Below are positions 23,729 to 34,180 of a stretch of 64,000 nucleotides of DNA, one piece after another. Below the pieces are notes generated by a model. It saw only the letters and a list, made by a program, of their open reading frames with translations, searched no databases and was not told where the DNA came from. The stretch is from Caprella mutica. Taxonomy: Eukaryota > Arthropoda > Malacostraca > Amphipoda > Caprellidae. The DNA lies in assembly GCA_947561585.1 (NCBI GenBank), contig CANNZV010001445.1, positions 1-64,000 on the forward strand, read 5' to 3'. The first letter of the stretch is position 1. Every line of letters starts with the position of its first letter. The translations under genes were made by a program, and so were the position numbers.

Positions 23729-25019
23729 TCTCCAAATCACATCTTTATTTCGCCCTTTCATTATTCTTTATTTATTTCAATTCTCCATGTAGCCTCAGAG
23801 CATAAGATCTTTCAAAGACTTTAATTTCCCCATTGGAAAGAGGCAAATTGTTTGAACAGAGACTAATTAGGTAGTGGTCAGACATCCAAGTCTGCAAACA
23901 CACATTCGAAAGTGGTGGACTTTGTATATAACCACTTGTGTACACTCATGACGTCACTATAGCCACTGAGATGATGTAATATTGTTTGTATGACATGTAG
24001 CGAAGGAAAAATATGTAACTCGTTATTTTGCTCTTCTATGTACAATGAATATGATTTAATGGGATTTTTTTTTTACCTATAGGTTTTTTTTTTTAAATAC
24101 CATTGAAATATCGAATATATTTACATCTGGTAATTGGAGCCATACCCTACAATGGTACCAATGACGAGAAAAAGGATTAGTGGTCTATTTGCAGTGTGAT
24201 TTTATAGAAGCCTCATTTTGTTCATAGTGATGAACTATTTCTTTTAATTTAGAAACTTTATATTGTATGGGAATTAGAAAAAATTCTTTGAGGAAGATGT
24301 TGAAAAAATCAATTACAAAAATGAAAAAAACTAGAATGAAAAATTCAACAACAAAAAATGTAGGAATTGAAAAAAAAATTAAGTGAGTGAAAATACGGTT
24401 CAAGAATGTCACAAACACTATTTTTTTATATTATAAATTTACAATAAAGTGGATAGAAATGTCAAAATTAAAAACTTCAATAAATCAGAAACGAAAAATA
24501 TTTAAAATTATGAATTGAATGAAATTAATATACATTAATATTAATAAATTTTTTAGTAAAATCAGAGATTTAGAAATGTTAGAAAACTCTTAAAATTGAT
24601 TTAAAATTACTGATGATGAATGTACTATTATTTTGTGATTAGCTACCTCAGTAAGTGTCACTTAGATCACTAAAGACTTCATCACTCTACTTGCTGTGGA
24701 GTGTCATATGCTGTGTAGTCATACTAGGTTTCTATGTCACAATGACTATGTAAAACACTTTCCTATGACACAGCAGCCTCTGTCAAAAGGAAAATAATCT
24801 CTGTGATTATTGTAGAGAAGATTTCAATTTAGAGACTTTCATTCGTTATACATGAAATTTTTTTTTTTTTTAATTTCATTTTAATTTTTAGATTTCATAA
24901 ATTGATTTAAATGGATTAGATTTTTATTCGACGTTTCTCGAATTATTAAAAGTTTGACTAATTGATAAGTGAAATTATATCGTTTTTAATTACTTCTCAT
25001 AAATATGTTATGAATGTTG
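23729..25019. other. AT-rich intron sequence, nothing recognised
   Basis: No gene or repeat family was recognised. A Phe/Ile-rich minus-strand frame at 24185-24418 is typical of AT-rich noise. Confidence 0.5.
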
Positions 25020-25390
25020 AAATGTTCCACACGGTGCCACATTTTCGTTCATTTAAAAGTATCTATACTAATAATTTCCCTCGTGTGTTTGTTTATTTAT
25101 TTGGTGTCCGCTTTTACACTACGGGTATTAAACAAGAAGAATGTAACTATGATACGCACGGGAATATATTGACTTGATATTTAAATTCCCCTGTTTTTAT
25201 TCAATTTTTAAATGTATTTCATCTATGAAATAAATTAGACTATGAAGAAAAATAAATTCTAATTGAATTCATTAAAAGTAACCTAATAACGGGTAAGAAA
25301 TTGGTACTGATGATGACCCGTTATTTTTAACGGGAAAGTACACTAGTATAGTAATAATTCTTTATCTTTTATTTTAATTGTTTTTAACGG
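25020..25390. mobile_element. Palindromic MITE split by a Helitron
   Basis: 25030-25061 reads as a MITE arm (GCCACATTTTCGTTCATTTA then AAAGTA). It resumes after the Helitron at 25347 as TATAGTAATAATTCTTTATC and TTTTATTTTAATTG. This is the order and spacing seen in intact copies such as 16372-16603. Confidence 0.75.
25062..25346 (+). mobile_element. Non-autonomous Helitron, 285 bp
   Basis: The 5' end TCTATACTAATAATTT has the TC start and the TATACTAATA block typical of insect Helitrons. The 3' end has a perfect 7-bp hairpin (CCCGTTA, TTTT loop, TAACGGG at 25317-25334) followed 8 bp later by CTAG at 25343-25346. The flanking bases are A (25061) and T (25347), the expected A|T insertion site without duplication. 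Removing it restores a MITE, which supports both boundaries. No Rep/helicase coding is present. Confidence 0.87.
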
Positions 25391-25627
25391 GTTAATGTAG
25401 CTAAGTAAGTATGTACGTAACACACATTCACTCGAATACAAAGAACAGTCTTACAGTACGTTTCGCGAGTTCTTTTTTACTAACATTTGCTTTCAAGATA
25501 TGTATACCAGTCTTAACAGAATTAAATGTCAGTTTGTGAATGTATAAGGCAACTATATAATGTAACCTTATGGAGTTAGAACATTAGATTGATTAAAAGG
25601 TTACAATTTAGAACCTATTTTATATAT

Positions 25628-25783
25628 TATCTTAATTGGTATCCATGATACCTGCAGGTATCACGGACTAGCGCCGGTATCATGGGTACCAAATAAAATA
25701 TAGCATAAATAGTAATTTTGTATACTTTTTTCTTACATAATCGAAAAAATGTAACGGACGATAACTATGAACTAACCCTATCT
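25628..25783. mobile_element. MITE core and right arm
   Basis: TTGGTATCCATGATACCTGC faces GGTATCATGGGTACCA with a small insertion between. The right arm ATAATCGAAAAAATGTAACG ends CTAACCCTA. It may be the distal half of the Helitron-split copy at 25020. Confidence 0.72.
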
Positions 25784-26130
25784 ACAGAGTCGTGTAGCCC
25801 TTTTAAAATTCTTTAAATAATTCATTACAAATAGTACCAGTTCTATCAACTGGTTCTACCGAATAGTACCATCAGCTGATGTTATAAAAACAAGTTGAGA
25901 AGTAGCAGCCAAACATTCAATGATGTTATTACCTTCCTGTTATCATAGGTAGATCCTTTCTCTTTATTTTTGGGGAAATTTAGTGAGGCTGTAAGAATGC
26001 GAGTAAAAAACCTACAGCGTATGATATGCAGTTAGGTCAGTCGTGTCTTTTCCCATATAATAGCCGAGCAATGCATCTAATCTGCATATATTTTAGCTTG
26101 CGAAACCTAAAGTACACTAATGGCAACTTT
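25784..26130. other. End of the large intron, nothing recognised
   Basis: No repeat family or frame of interest, apart from the short duplication that follows. Confidence 0.5.
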
Positions 26131-26456
26131 AAGCCCTTCACTGTGCTCTTTATTTACAACTATGTATAAATTGGTGGTTGTTTTAACCCTTCACTGTGCT
26201 CTTTATTTACAACTATGTATAAATTGGTGGTTGTTTTTCGTAGTGAATGAATAGTAAAGTATTCTGAGTACAATATTGGAACATTCGAAAATACTTTGAC
26301 GTGACCGCGATTAAGACAAATGACGTCACACAGAATTGTTTCCATTCGTTTTTGAAATAAGAAATGGGCTATTTATTCAGTTAAATGTGCATTTACACGG
26401 CAACCAATTGTGCATTTTATTTAAAACTATGTAGATGGGTGGTTGTATTAACCATT
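26131..26456. repeat. 53-bp tandem duplication plus a diverged third copy
   Basis: Two near-identical units starting at 26134 and 26187 contain CTTCACTGTGCTCTTTATTT and ACAACTATGTATAAATTGG. A diverged unit recurs at 26411-26456 (AAAACTATGTAGATGGGTGG). Confidence 0.85.
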
Positions 26457-26560
26457 CATTTTTTTTATTCATTCATTATCACCATTATCATACAATCTGT
26501 TACGCCTGTTCATTCATTTTCAGTTTCTAGTAACTAATCCTTTTCCTTTACTCTCTACAG

Positions 26561-28330
26561 ATGCCTAGGTTTCTTTTTCTGTTGTTGGTTGCCCTGGTGC
26601 TGAGTGCCAGTGCTGAACCAGATGCCAAGCCAGACCCAGCCCCAGCTGCTGACCCAGAGGCCAAACCTGAAGCAGAAGCTAAAGCTGATGCCGCACCTGC
26701 TGCTTCCTATGGCGCTCCTCCTGTTCAATCTTATGGCGCTCCTCCCGCTCCTAGCTACGGTGCTCCCGTAGTGGCTCCCTCTTACGGTGCTCCCGCAAAA
26801 CCCGTTAACACTTGTCCCAAGAAATGCTATGACAAAGTCCTCTACACTACCATCACAAAAACAGCTATGGAACACCACACTCACTGGAACACTTACGACC
26901 AGGCAAGTAACTCTTAACTAGGTTAAGGTACAAAGTTATAAACACAGATTTGATAATCTTCCATTGCCCCTATCTACGAAATGTGCTAATTCTTTGTTTT
27001 TTCTTCACCAGTTGGTCCCGTACACCCTGTACAAATATGTGACAGAGACCCTGTATTACCCAACCACGGTGGTGCAGTACGAATTCATCACTCAACCTCT
27101 CCCCAACCAGGTCATCTACGAGACAAAGGTTAGAACACTGGTTCAGAAGCCAATTTGTCTTTATTCGACTTTGCTATGTGTAGAAATGGCAAGGAAGTTA
27201 TTGTACGATTTCTTATTTTTCCGTTTCAAATTTGTGAACATATATTAATTTTTTATATAATTTGTAACTCCAAATTTTCTACCGGATGATTAAAATTAGG
27301 AAACCAATCTTGTTTATTAGATTCTTTGTTCTTTACCTTTTACATGTTTCAAGTCTGTTCACACCTCTAACTCTCTGTTCATTGACAGGTTGCTTACAAC
27401 ACAGCTACCATCCAGAAGGTTGACGTTGGTACCAAGCAGAATTACATGCCTGGTACACACTACTACATGAAGACACTCACTGAGTCACACTACTGCACCC
27501 ACACGGCACAGGTAGGGTTAATAGTCTAAAAAACTGAAAATAGGTATTGTATAAATTGGTAAATACCTAGTTCATGTCCCTAATTGATTTAGGAACGCGA
27601 ACTAGTAACCGATCCAAACACCCCCTTCCTAGTTCACGTCCCTAATTGATGTAAGGACGAGAACTAGGAATTAAAAAAAACATTTTTCACCGTAATAGTT
27701 CATCCCTAGTGGAATATTATTTGTATTAACTGTAAATAGATATTGTATTAATGTTCTCAGCGTAAGAGTTCATCCATACTGGAATATTATTTGTATCTTA
27801 TTGCAGAGTCGTATTACTTAGCTATTCAGGATTTCAATCAATAAATATTATTTTCGAAATTTGGAAGTTATTACAAATCAAGAAATATCAAAACGATTAA
27901 TATCTCACGTTTCAATGTGAAAAATGTTAGCAATCATTTTCTAAGTTCCATTTGAAATATAATACTGTAACATCTGAAATGTTACTAAATTTCTTAACCT
28001 TTTTTATGTTTTTTTTTAACAGACAATATTTTAACGTATCCCCATGTTCGCCAGGTACCTTACTACGTCACCGTGACCAAACAAGTCTACAAGACTGTTC
28101 AAGAACCCCACTACGTGACAGAGACCAAGGTAGAGCAGAACTACGTCACCGTAACTAAGGATGAGCCACACTACGTCGCGCAGACGCAATACGCTACTAA
28201 GGCTAACTACGTAGCCGTTACCGTAACTCAAACCAAACAGGGTTACGTTACCGTTACCAATACTGTTAAACAGCCCCAGTACACTACAGTGTGTCCTAAA
28301 CAGAGTTACGGCAGCAGTGGTGGATACTAA
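26561..28330 (+). CDS. Secreted low-complexity structural (cuticle/eggshell-like) protein, 285 aa
   Basis: Four coding exons: 26561-26902, 27012-27128, 27389-27511 and 28055-28330, all phase 0. The ATG follows a strong acceptor (CTCTCTACAG at 26560). Residues 1-18 (MPRFLFLLLVALVLSASA) form a signal peptide. An acidic/Ala/Pro segment and about four SYGAP repeats come next, then CPKKCYDKVLYTT. The rest is rich in Tyr, Thr and Val, with YVTVT, YVTET and EPHYV motifs, ending in VCPKQSYGSSGGY. Few cysteines and tyrosine-rich repeats fit an extracellular matrix or cuticle protein. No RR chitin-binding consensus or chitin-binding Cys pattern is visible, so the family is not identified. Intron 2 starts with GC instead of GT (CAG|GCAAGT at 26903). 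The first exon is probably 1164-1227. Confidence 0.85.
27568..27830. repeat. Duplicated palindromes in intron 4 of the secreted-protein gene
   Basis: Two ~40-bp foldbacks (CCTAGTTCATGTCCCTAATT ... GAACTAG at ~27570 and CCTAGTTCACGTCCCTAATT ... GAACTAGG at ~27630) are followed by two copies of GTTCATCC.TA.TGGAATATT about 70 bp apart. Confidence 0.7.
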
Positions 28331-28411
28331 GTAATCCCAGTATCTGTGATACCATTGTTAGTGGTGGATACTAAGTAGCTACCCATCTCTGTATCCATGA
28401 TACCATTGTTC
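28316..28411 (+). repeat. Tandem duplication spanning the stop codon
   Basis: AGTGGTGGATACTAAGTA occurs at 28316 and again at 28360. Both copies are followed by GATACCATTGTT. The first copy encodes the C-terminal SGGY plus stop; the second lies in the 3' UTR. Confidence 0.85.
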
Positions 28412-29732
28412 TCTTGTATCTTGTATACGACATCTTATTACAACCTCTACCCCCTATTTTATCCCGAATTATGTGTTCATATTTCTGGATATTATACCCT
28501 ATGTACTCCTTCTAACGGGTGACATCGTTAATGTAGACTATCCACCTGTGGGCCATTTTCACCCACATCCAATCAACTTAACACATCATGTGCAGCGGGC
28601 ACTCCAAAAAAACAAACTCACTTATTTTTGTTGCTAGATTTATAATAATTAACGAACTGTGATCTTTTTGTACCTGGCGAACGTTCGATTCGACTTTTTT
28701 CGACTGAACGAAACTTAACCTTAAGGGCGGCGAAGTGTACGAGCAGTTGTTTGGGCAGAACAGCTGTTTATTCCTTGGATGTGGTCATTGAGGGGGTAAT
28801 TCCATCTAATTCTTGAAATTTCATCCTGTGACTCCTGGAAATTTGAAATTTTTGAAAAATAGAAAATATATTTTCAAATTTTGTAAAATTTCCTGCATCC
28901 ATCGTTTTTTTTACGATAATTCATTACTATTACTTTATCATATACTATGTCATAATCATTTTATCTTTAAGTTTGTTATTTTATAGTATTAAATATGTAT
29001 CAATAACATAGAATATGCAAACCTCTTCAGTTGAAATTTTGCAAAATATTTAAAATTTCTAAAAAAAAAGTTTTTTGTTTTTCCGTCTTGAGAGCATTTT
29101 GTAGTTTTTTTTGTAGGTTGATGTATAGTGTAAATAAATATTCATTGATAATGAGTTGTATAGATCAAATATTCATGTCCAAGAATACACAGATTCTTTG
29201 CCATATTTGGAAGCACTATTTCATCTTTTTAATAAGTTAATTGCATCTAAAAAATTATCTGATGTAAATATATTTATTAAAATAATACAAAAAGACTTTC
29301 ATCTTTTATTTCCAGTATTTGGAACACCGATGGAAGATGTTTTTTTTTTCAAAACCAAAACCTAATCCAACCAACAAAAGTTAGTTCGATATAAATAAAG
29401 GTATAAATAGGTAATATGTCGAAAAAAAGAAAATAGAGGTAGTGATGTAAATTATTGTATTAAAAGGTACAAAGAAATTTAAGAAAATCATTTCAAGATA
29501 TCAAACCTGTCCCGTTTTCCCTGTTTAGGCGATACCTTAAAAATCAAAACTTAGAATTTCATACCACCAGATTTTAAGATTTTTCACGCAGTTTTGTCTT
29601 AGATTTATGTTCAGTAGGATCATAGTATAATACCGTGAGTAGGTTGGTGATTATTATTTGGAAGGAATAAGGTGGAAATTATTCATCGTGTTTTTTTTAA
29701 TTCTAAATAAGAAAGAGTAGATTGTGAGGGAT
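28412..29732. other. Intergenic sequence, no gene recognised
   Basis: AT-rich DNA with no persuasive frame. No canonical AATAAA was seen close downstream of the secreted-protein stop, so its polyadenylation site is not located. Confidence 0.5.
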
Positions 29733-29818
29733 AGGGTACCAAAAATGATGTCATCAGGCAGTTCCAAATGTTAAATTATATAATTTCTAATATAATCGAA
29801 AATGTGACTTACCCTGAG
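29733..29818. mobile_element. Collapsed palindromic MITE
   Basis: ATAGGGTACCAAAAATG and GGCAGTTCCAAATG face TAATATAATCGAAAATGTG and ACTTACCCT. Most of the interior is deleted. Confidence 0.65.
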
Positions 29819-29932
29819 GCGGTAGGACTATTTACCGAATGGAAGTTGTTTTTAGCCGAATAGAGAGGGGGGTAGGACTCCATTCGGTATTCCATTTGTT
29901 ACCATTCGGTAAATAGTCCTACCCCCCTGAGA
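29813..29932. mobile_element. Small foldback element, ~110 bp
   Basis: GGTAGGACTATTTACCGAAT on the left is mirrored by ATTCGGTAAATAGTCCTACC on the right, with a smaller inner GGTAGGACTCCATTCGGTA. Both ends abut CTGAG (29815-29819 and 29928-29932), a possible 5-bp target duplication. It inserted at or next to the MITE end. Confidence 0.7.
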
Positions 29933-29999
29933 GTCATTTATCCTAGCATGTTCATAAATACAGTTTCTCTAAAATTTAGATAATATCTATTTAGGGTGA

Positions 30000-30390
30000 C
30001 GATCAAGTTACCGGACGGTCGGTTTTTCTTTACAAATTTCCGTAGCGTAACTAGGTACAATTTTTACCGGTCATTTTTGGGAGAATGTGAGTGAAGTGGA
30101 TTCTTTGCTGTCCAGTGAGGGTGAGTGGTACACCAGTAAATGTCTATTCCACCTTGAATATGGAAATGTGTTTCGTCAGGAGAGATTAGGTGCCGTAGGA
30201 AATCCAGAGAAAGCAAGATCTTTCTACTCTTCAGCACAATCCGTTCTTGCTGCATTGTCTTTGGGTTACATTTTTGCACCATTAAAATTGAGTCAAAACT
30301 CAGAAATGGCTATTTTTCAGAAGAACCATTTTGATGAATTAAATCGTTCTCTCTATACTTATAGCCCTAAATCACCAAATGTGGAATGAA
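30000..30390 (-). pseudogene. Degenerate mariner-type transposase fragment
   Basis: On the minus strand a frame at 30064-30282 contains SPDETHFHIQGG followed by HPHWTAKNPLHSHSPK. This resembles the FSDEAHFHL...P...KPLHSQKV block around the first catalytic Asp of mariner-family transposases. No element ends or the remaining catalytic residues were found. The resemblance is short and the call is tentative. The 100-codon plus-strand frame over the same bases is taken to be its shadow. Confidence 0.5.
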
Positions 30391-31375
30391 ACATCTTTTT
30401 GAAAGATCAAATTGATTTCTTAGTCTATAGATGTAGAATTTATTTTATCTCTACTAAATAAAATAATATTTTTTCGTTATTTTTTTAAATTATGACATTT
30501 ATGTCAGATCGTTAGGACATTTAGCCTCTCTAGCGGTACATTTTTGAGTTACAATTATGACACTCAACAAAAAGTCAGCTTTTGAAGTTGAATGTGTCTA
30601 TGTGGATAACTCAAAAATACATTTTTTTAGTAGTGAACTGTTGTCGTAAACGAGCGATATAGGTATAAATAAAAGTTATAAAACAACATTATAAATATTT
30701 GAGATTGTTTTAAACCAACCAAATTCATATCGATTCAATATTTTATTTTAAGGAAGGTATTTAAGTTTAAAATATGGAATACTAAGATGATATATCCTCT
30801 ATTAATTATATATTTTTTTCTTATATAATCGAAGATGTGTAAAGGATTTCAGATACCCGTTGTTATTAGGGTCCTTGAACCAAATTTATATTTTAGAAAA
30901 GGTTATAATAAATGGAGGCATAGAGAACACAATCGCAACTATTTATTATTTTTTATTATTTGACAGTCAGATGAGTGAATATAATGCATATCATTATATT
31001 ACTTTTGAAACTGACTCTTGTCATATTTTTGAATTTATCTTTTCCAAACCAATATGAATAATGATAATATTCCATTTTGTCTTGTTCCAACAATAGCAAC
31101 AATCGCAGATTGATAATTACTCTACCTAACCACAAATTACGTATAACCGCAGTATGCCTGGTCACCAAATGGTCTCTTTTAGTCTCTTCTCTTTCTGTCT
31201 GATACTCCAAAGTCCCTTGTATTTATTTTATTTTCACATCAGCAATAATTCCTCAAGTTTAACCTTAGAGAGAAAATTTAACAATAGTTCAAAAATGGAA
31301 AGAAGACAGTGACGTCACAATTAAATAGTAAGAGCATAAATATTAGGTAGATGTGGAAAAAAATCATTTTTATAA
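30391..31375. other. Intergenic sequence with a MITE right-arm scrap
   Basis: 30798-30842 (TCTTATATAATCGAAGATGT) is a remnant of the TA-type MITE. Nothing else was recognised. Confidence 0.5.
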
Positions 31376-31765
31376 AACTTCGCTCCTCTTCAGGCTCCGG
31401 GAAAAAATAATTTTATTATTTAATATTGTAGAATTGAGGTCTAGTATCATTAATCTGTAAACCGCATACAATTTGGTTAAATATATATTTTTTTATGATT
31501 TAAAAAAAATTTCATACTCTGTATGCCACAGTTGCACGAAACACTAATCTGACGCTGAAGAAAAAGATTGTACACTCTTTGTTTTGATTTTATACAGGAT
31601 GGCGCAAAGAAAAAGTAAACCTATTTTTAAATTAGTTTATTTTACAAACTATTAAAGCTAGAAATTTTCTAAAAACACAGTTTTATTCGTATAGTTTTTT
31701 TTTAAATCTATTAGACTTACGACTAAAATTATACATCCTGCAGCGTATTGAAAAAGTATAAATAA

Positions 31766-32548
31766 AAAGGGCTTGCGCTAGGATGAGAAACACTAAAAGA
31801 CTTCAGAATAAGTATAATTTATTTCCATATGGTAGTAGTAAAAATTTAAAAAATACTATTTTACATTCAATTAACGTTTTTTTTATTGACTCTTTCATTC
31901 ATGGAAATACTTCTTCATCACCAATCACGATGTCAGAAATCATCTTGAAAAATTTAGACTGCAGTAAATCAGTTCTAAGAGTTCGAGCCTTACATGCTTC
32001 TTGAAAGGATGATACTTCACATCGTGTTTAACAATTCAGTGAAATGTGTCTTTAGTGATGTCTCATTCATTTATTCTGATGGATATGTTTGGATTCTCAA
32101 TAAATTGTTCATGAATAAGATTAATGTTTTCATGTGTTCGTTCTGTTCTCCAGCGACCAAATTGCTTTTTGTTCTTCAGTTTTGAATTTATTAATATAAG
32201 TCAATATGGTTTTATAGTTTGTGGAAATCTTTCCTGAAAGCTATGTTCAAAATGAGGTTGAACCTGTGCAATGCTTCCAGTGTATAAATAACTTGTCACA
32301 ACAAAAACTCTGTTCTTTTGAAAGCTGCATTTTGAGGGTTTCGAATAGGAGATACAAATTAATGGCGAAATGATTTTATTAAAGATATCAATTTTATATC
32401 GAACATCAATTTTCCAATGATATTTAAGATTTTAATTGTCTTTTATTTGTTACAGAAAATAATATAATTTAAAGTTCTTACATCCATATGAAATGAATCA
32501 TACCTATTGTAATTTTTTTCGTATATTTCGTCCTCGCGCAAGCCCTTT

Positions 32549-32550
<2 letters not shown>
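31766..32550. repeat. Inverted 15-19-bp motif flanking the transposase remnant
   Basis: AAAAAGGGCTTGCGCTAGGA at 31766-31785 is mirrored by TCCTCGCGCAAGCCCTTTTT at 32531-32550. It could be an inner repeat of the mariner-like element, or a local inverted duplication made when the retrotransposon inserted: the right copy touches the retrotransposon tail. Confidence 0.65.
31830..32350 (-). pseudogene. Decayed mariner-family transposase, N-terminal half
   Basis: On the minus strand, pieces in shifting frames read MQLSKEQSFC, then FQERFPQTIKPY, then RWRTERTHENINLIHEQFIE and NPNISIRINE. These match the layout of the mariner DNA-binding region (R.RTPENI..VRESVEENP..SIR). Stops and frame changes interrupt it, and the aspartate triad region is missing or unrecognisable. 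It lies inside the 31595-34347 element, as expected. Confidence 0.65.
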
Positions 32551-32584
<34 letters not shown>

Positions 32585-34180
32585 ACATAATGTTTCCCAA
32601 CAATGAATGTAAGAGAGCCGGGATTACTCTCTCACACTGACTAATTGACAAAGCAAATAATTTATACAGAAGAAACATTAAGGCCCGATAAGCTAAATGC
32701 TTTTAGGGCAACCTATATAAAATTAAAATGTTACACATGATGGTCCTACCTATAAAGTTTGAAAGAATGAATTAACATACATAATATTAAAAACAAAGAA
32801 AAGTACTACTGGAGAGCAAGCAGATGGACCTTATAAGAACTTTTGAATTTACAGATACTAGAATTAGATTTCAAATTTTCACTAATATCATTCCACATGC
32901 TGCATCCTTTGTAATAAATACTATTTTGAGTTTTAGATCTACTGAAAAGAGGCAACGTTATATTTGAGGTGTTCCTAGTAGAATAAGAATGTGCATTTGA
33001 GTGAGTGGTAATATAGTTTAACAATTCAGGGAAATAGCCATCAATATTAATAGTTTTATAAAAGAATACACCAATTTTAAGTTTATGCAAATTATCTAAT
33101 TTCAGAATTTTAAGTTGAGTGAACATACCAGCGGTGTGTTCACGATGAGGTGCTTTTTTTATTGCACGTATTGCTCTTTTTTGTAAAGTGTGAATACTAT
33201 TTGTTTAAGAAATTTGAAGTATTATACCAAAGTTCAATTGCATAGGAAATATTAGAATTAATGAAAGAGCTGTAAAACATTAGCAAAACATTCTCGGGAA
33301 CAACATGATTAATTTTATTTAAAATGCCTATATATCTAGAAATTCTTATGGATAATCTACCAATGTGATTCGAAAAAGTTAAATTGTTATCAAGTGAAAG
33401 TCCAAGAAAATTAACTTCTCTTCCAAACTGTATTTCCACTCCGTCTATTACTATGGGACCGAGTTGATAAGAATTACGGTATGAGAAAACTGTGTATTTT
33501 GTTTTGTCAGGGTTAATCATTATCTTATTTTTTTGCAGCCAGTTAGTAATCAAATTTAAATTTAAATTGATATCATTGTGAATTATATGCAAAGCAGATT
33601 TTGGAAACTTCAAAGAAATAGTAGAATCATCAGCAAATAAAGTGAATTTGAAAAAGTTTGTACAGTTTGGAAAATCATTAAAAAATATCAAAAACAGCAA
33701 TCCACCTAGCACGCTCCCTTGGGGCACTCCACATGTAACTTCCAGATCATTAGAAGATATATTATCTATAACAACTGACTGAGTACGATTTGACAGATAA
33801 GATCGGAGCCATTCCAGTGGAGTACCCCTAACACCATAGTGAGATAATTTAGACAACAGTATATCATGTGCCACAGAGTCGAACGCTTTTTTTAAATCTA
33901 AAAACATAGAAAAATAGAGATCACCATCGTCTAAACCACTATATATATCACTAACAATATTAAGCATTGCTTGAGTCGTACCTTTACTTGACCTAAAACC
34001 ATACTGATGTTCATAGAAAATATTATTGATTTCAAAATAGTTTACAAGTTTATTGTACATAACTCTTTCATATATTTTAGAATAAGTGGGCAATATTGAT
34101 ATCGGTCTGAAATTACCAACGCTTTCCTTTGCACCTCCCTTATGGAGTGGTACTACTTTTATTAACCTTTTTTTAATTTT
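32545..34180 (-). mobile_element. 5'-truncated non-LTR retrotransposon (jockey/CR1-like)
   Basis: Read on the minus strand, it holds most of a reverse transcriptase, a downstream region and a 3' tail of AAAT repeats (TTTA units on the plus strand at 32549-32583). There are no long terminal repeats. Homology begins abruptly near 34175 with LIKVVPLHKGGAKE, inside the RT domain, as expected for 5' truncation. The placement in the jockey/CR1 group rests on the FADD-type catalytic box and the microsatellite tail. No target duplication was identified. Confidence 0.82.
32806..34180 (-). pseudogene. Reverse transcriptase of the non-LTR element, frameshifted
   Basis: The main frame, 34093 down to 33197, contains the RT blocks in order: NFRPISILPTYSKIYE just upstream, YGFRSSKGTTQAM, FLDLKKAFDSVAHDILL, GVPQGSVLGGLLFL and the catalytic LFADDSTIS. 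The reading frame then breaks near 33205 (stop after FLNK). It resumes in another frame through LQKRAIRAIKKAPHREHTAG and a C-terminal frame, 33126 to 32806, with SRSKTQNSIYYKGCSMWNDI. No endonuclease is present because of 5' truncation. The copy cannot make an intact protein but is only moderately decayed. Confidence 0.85.

Noticed and set aside
30087..30389. 100-codon plus-strand frame starting MSEVDSLLSSEGEW
   Set aside because: No family resemblance, while the opposite strand shows mariner-transposase-like residues; it is treated as a shadow.
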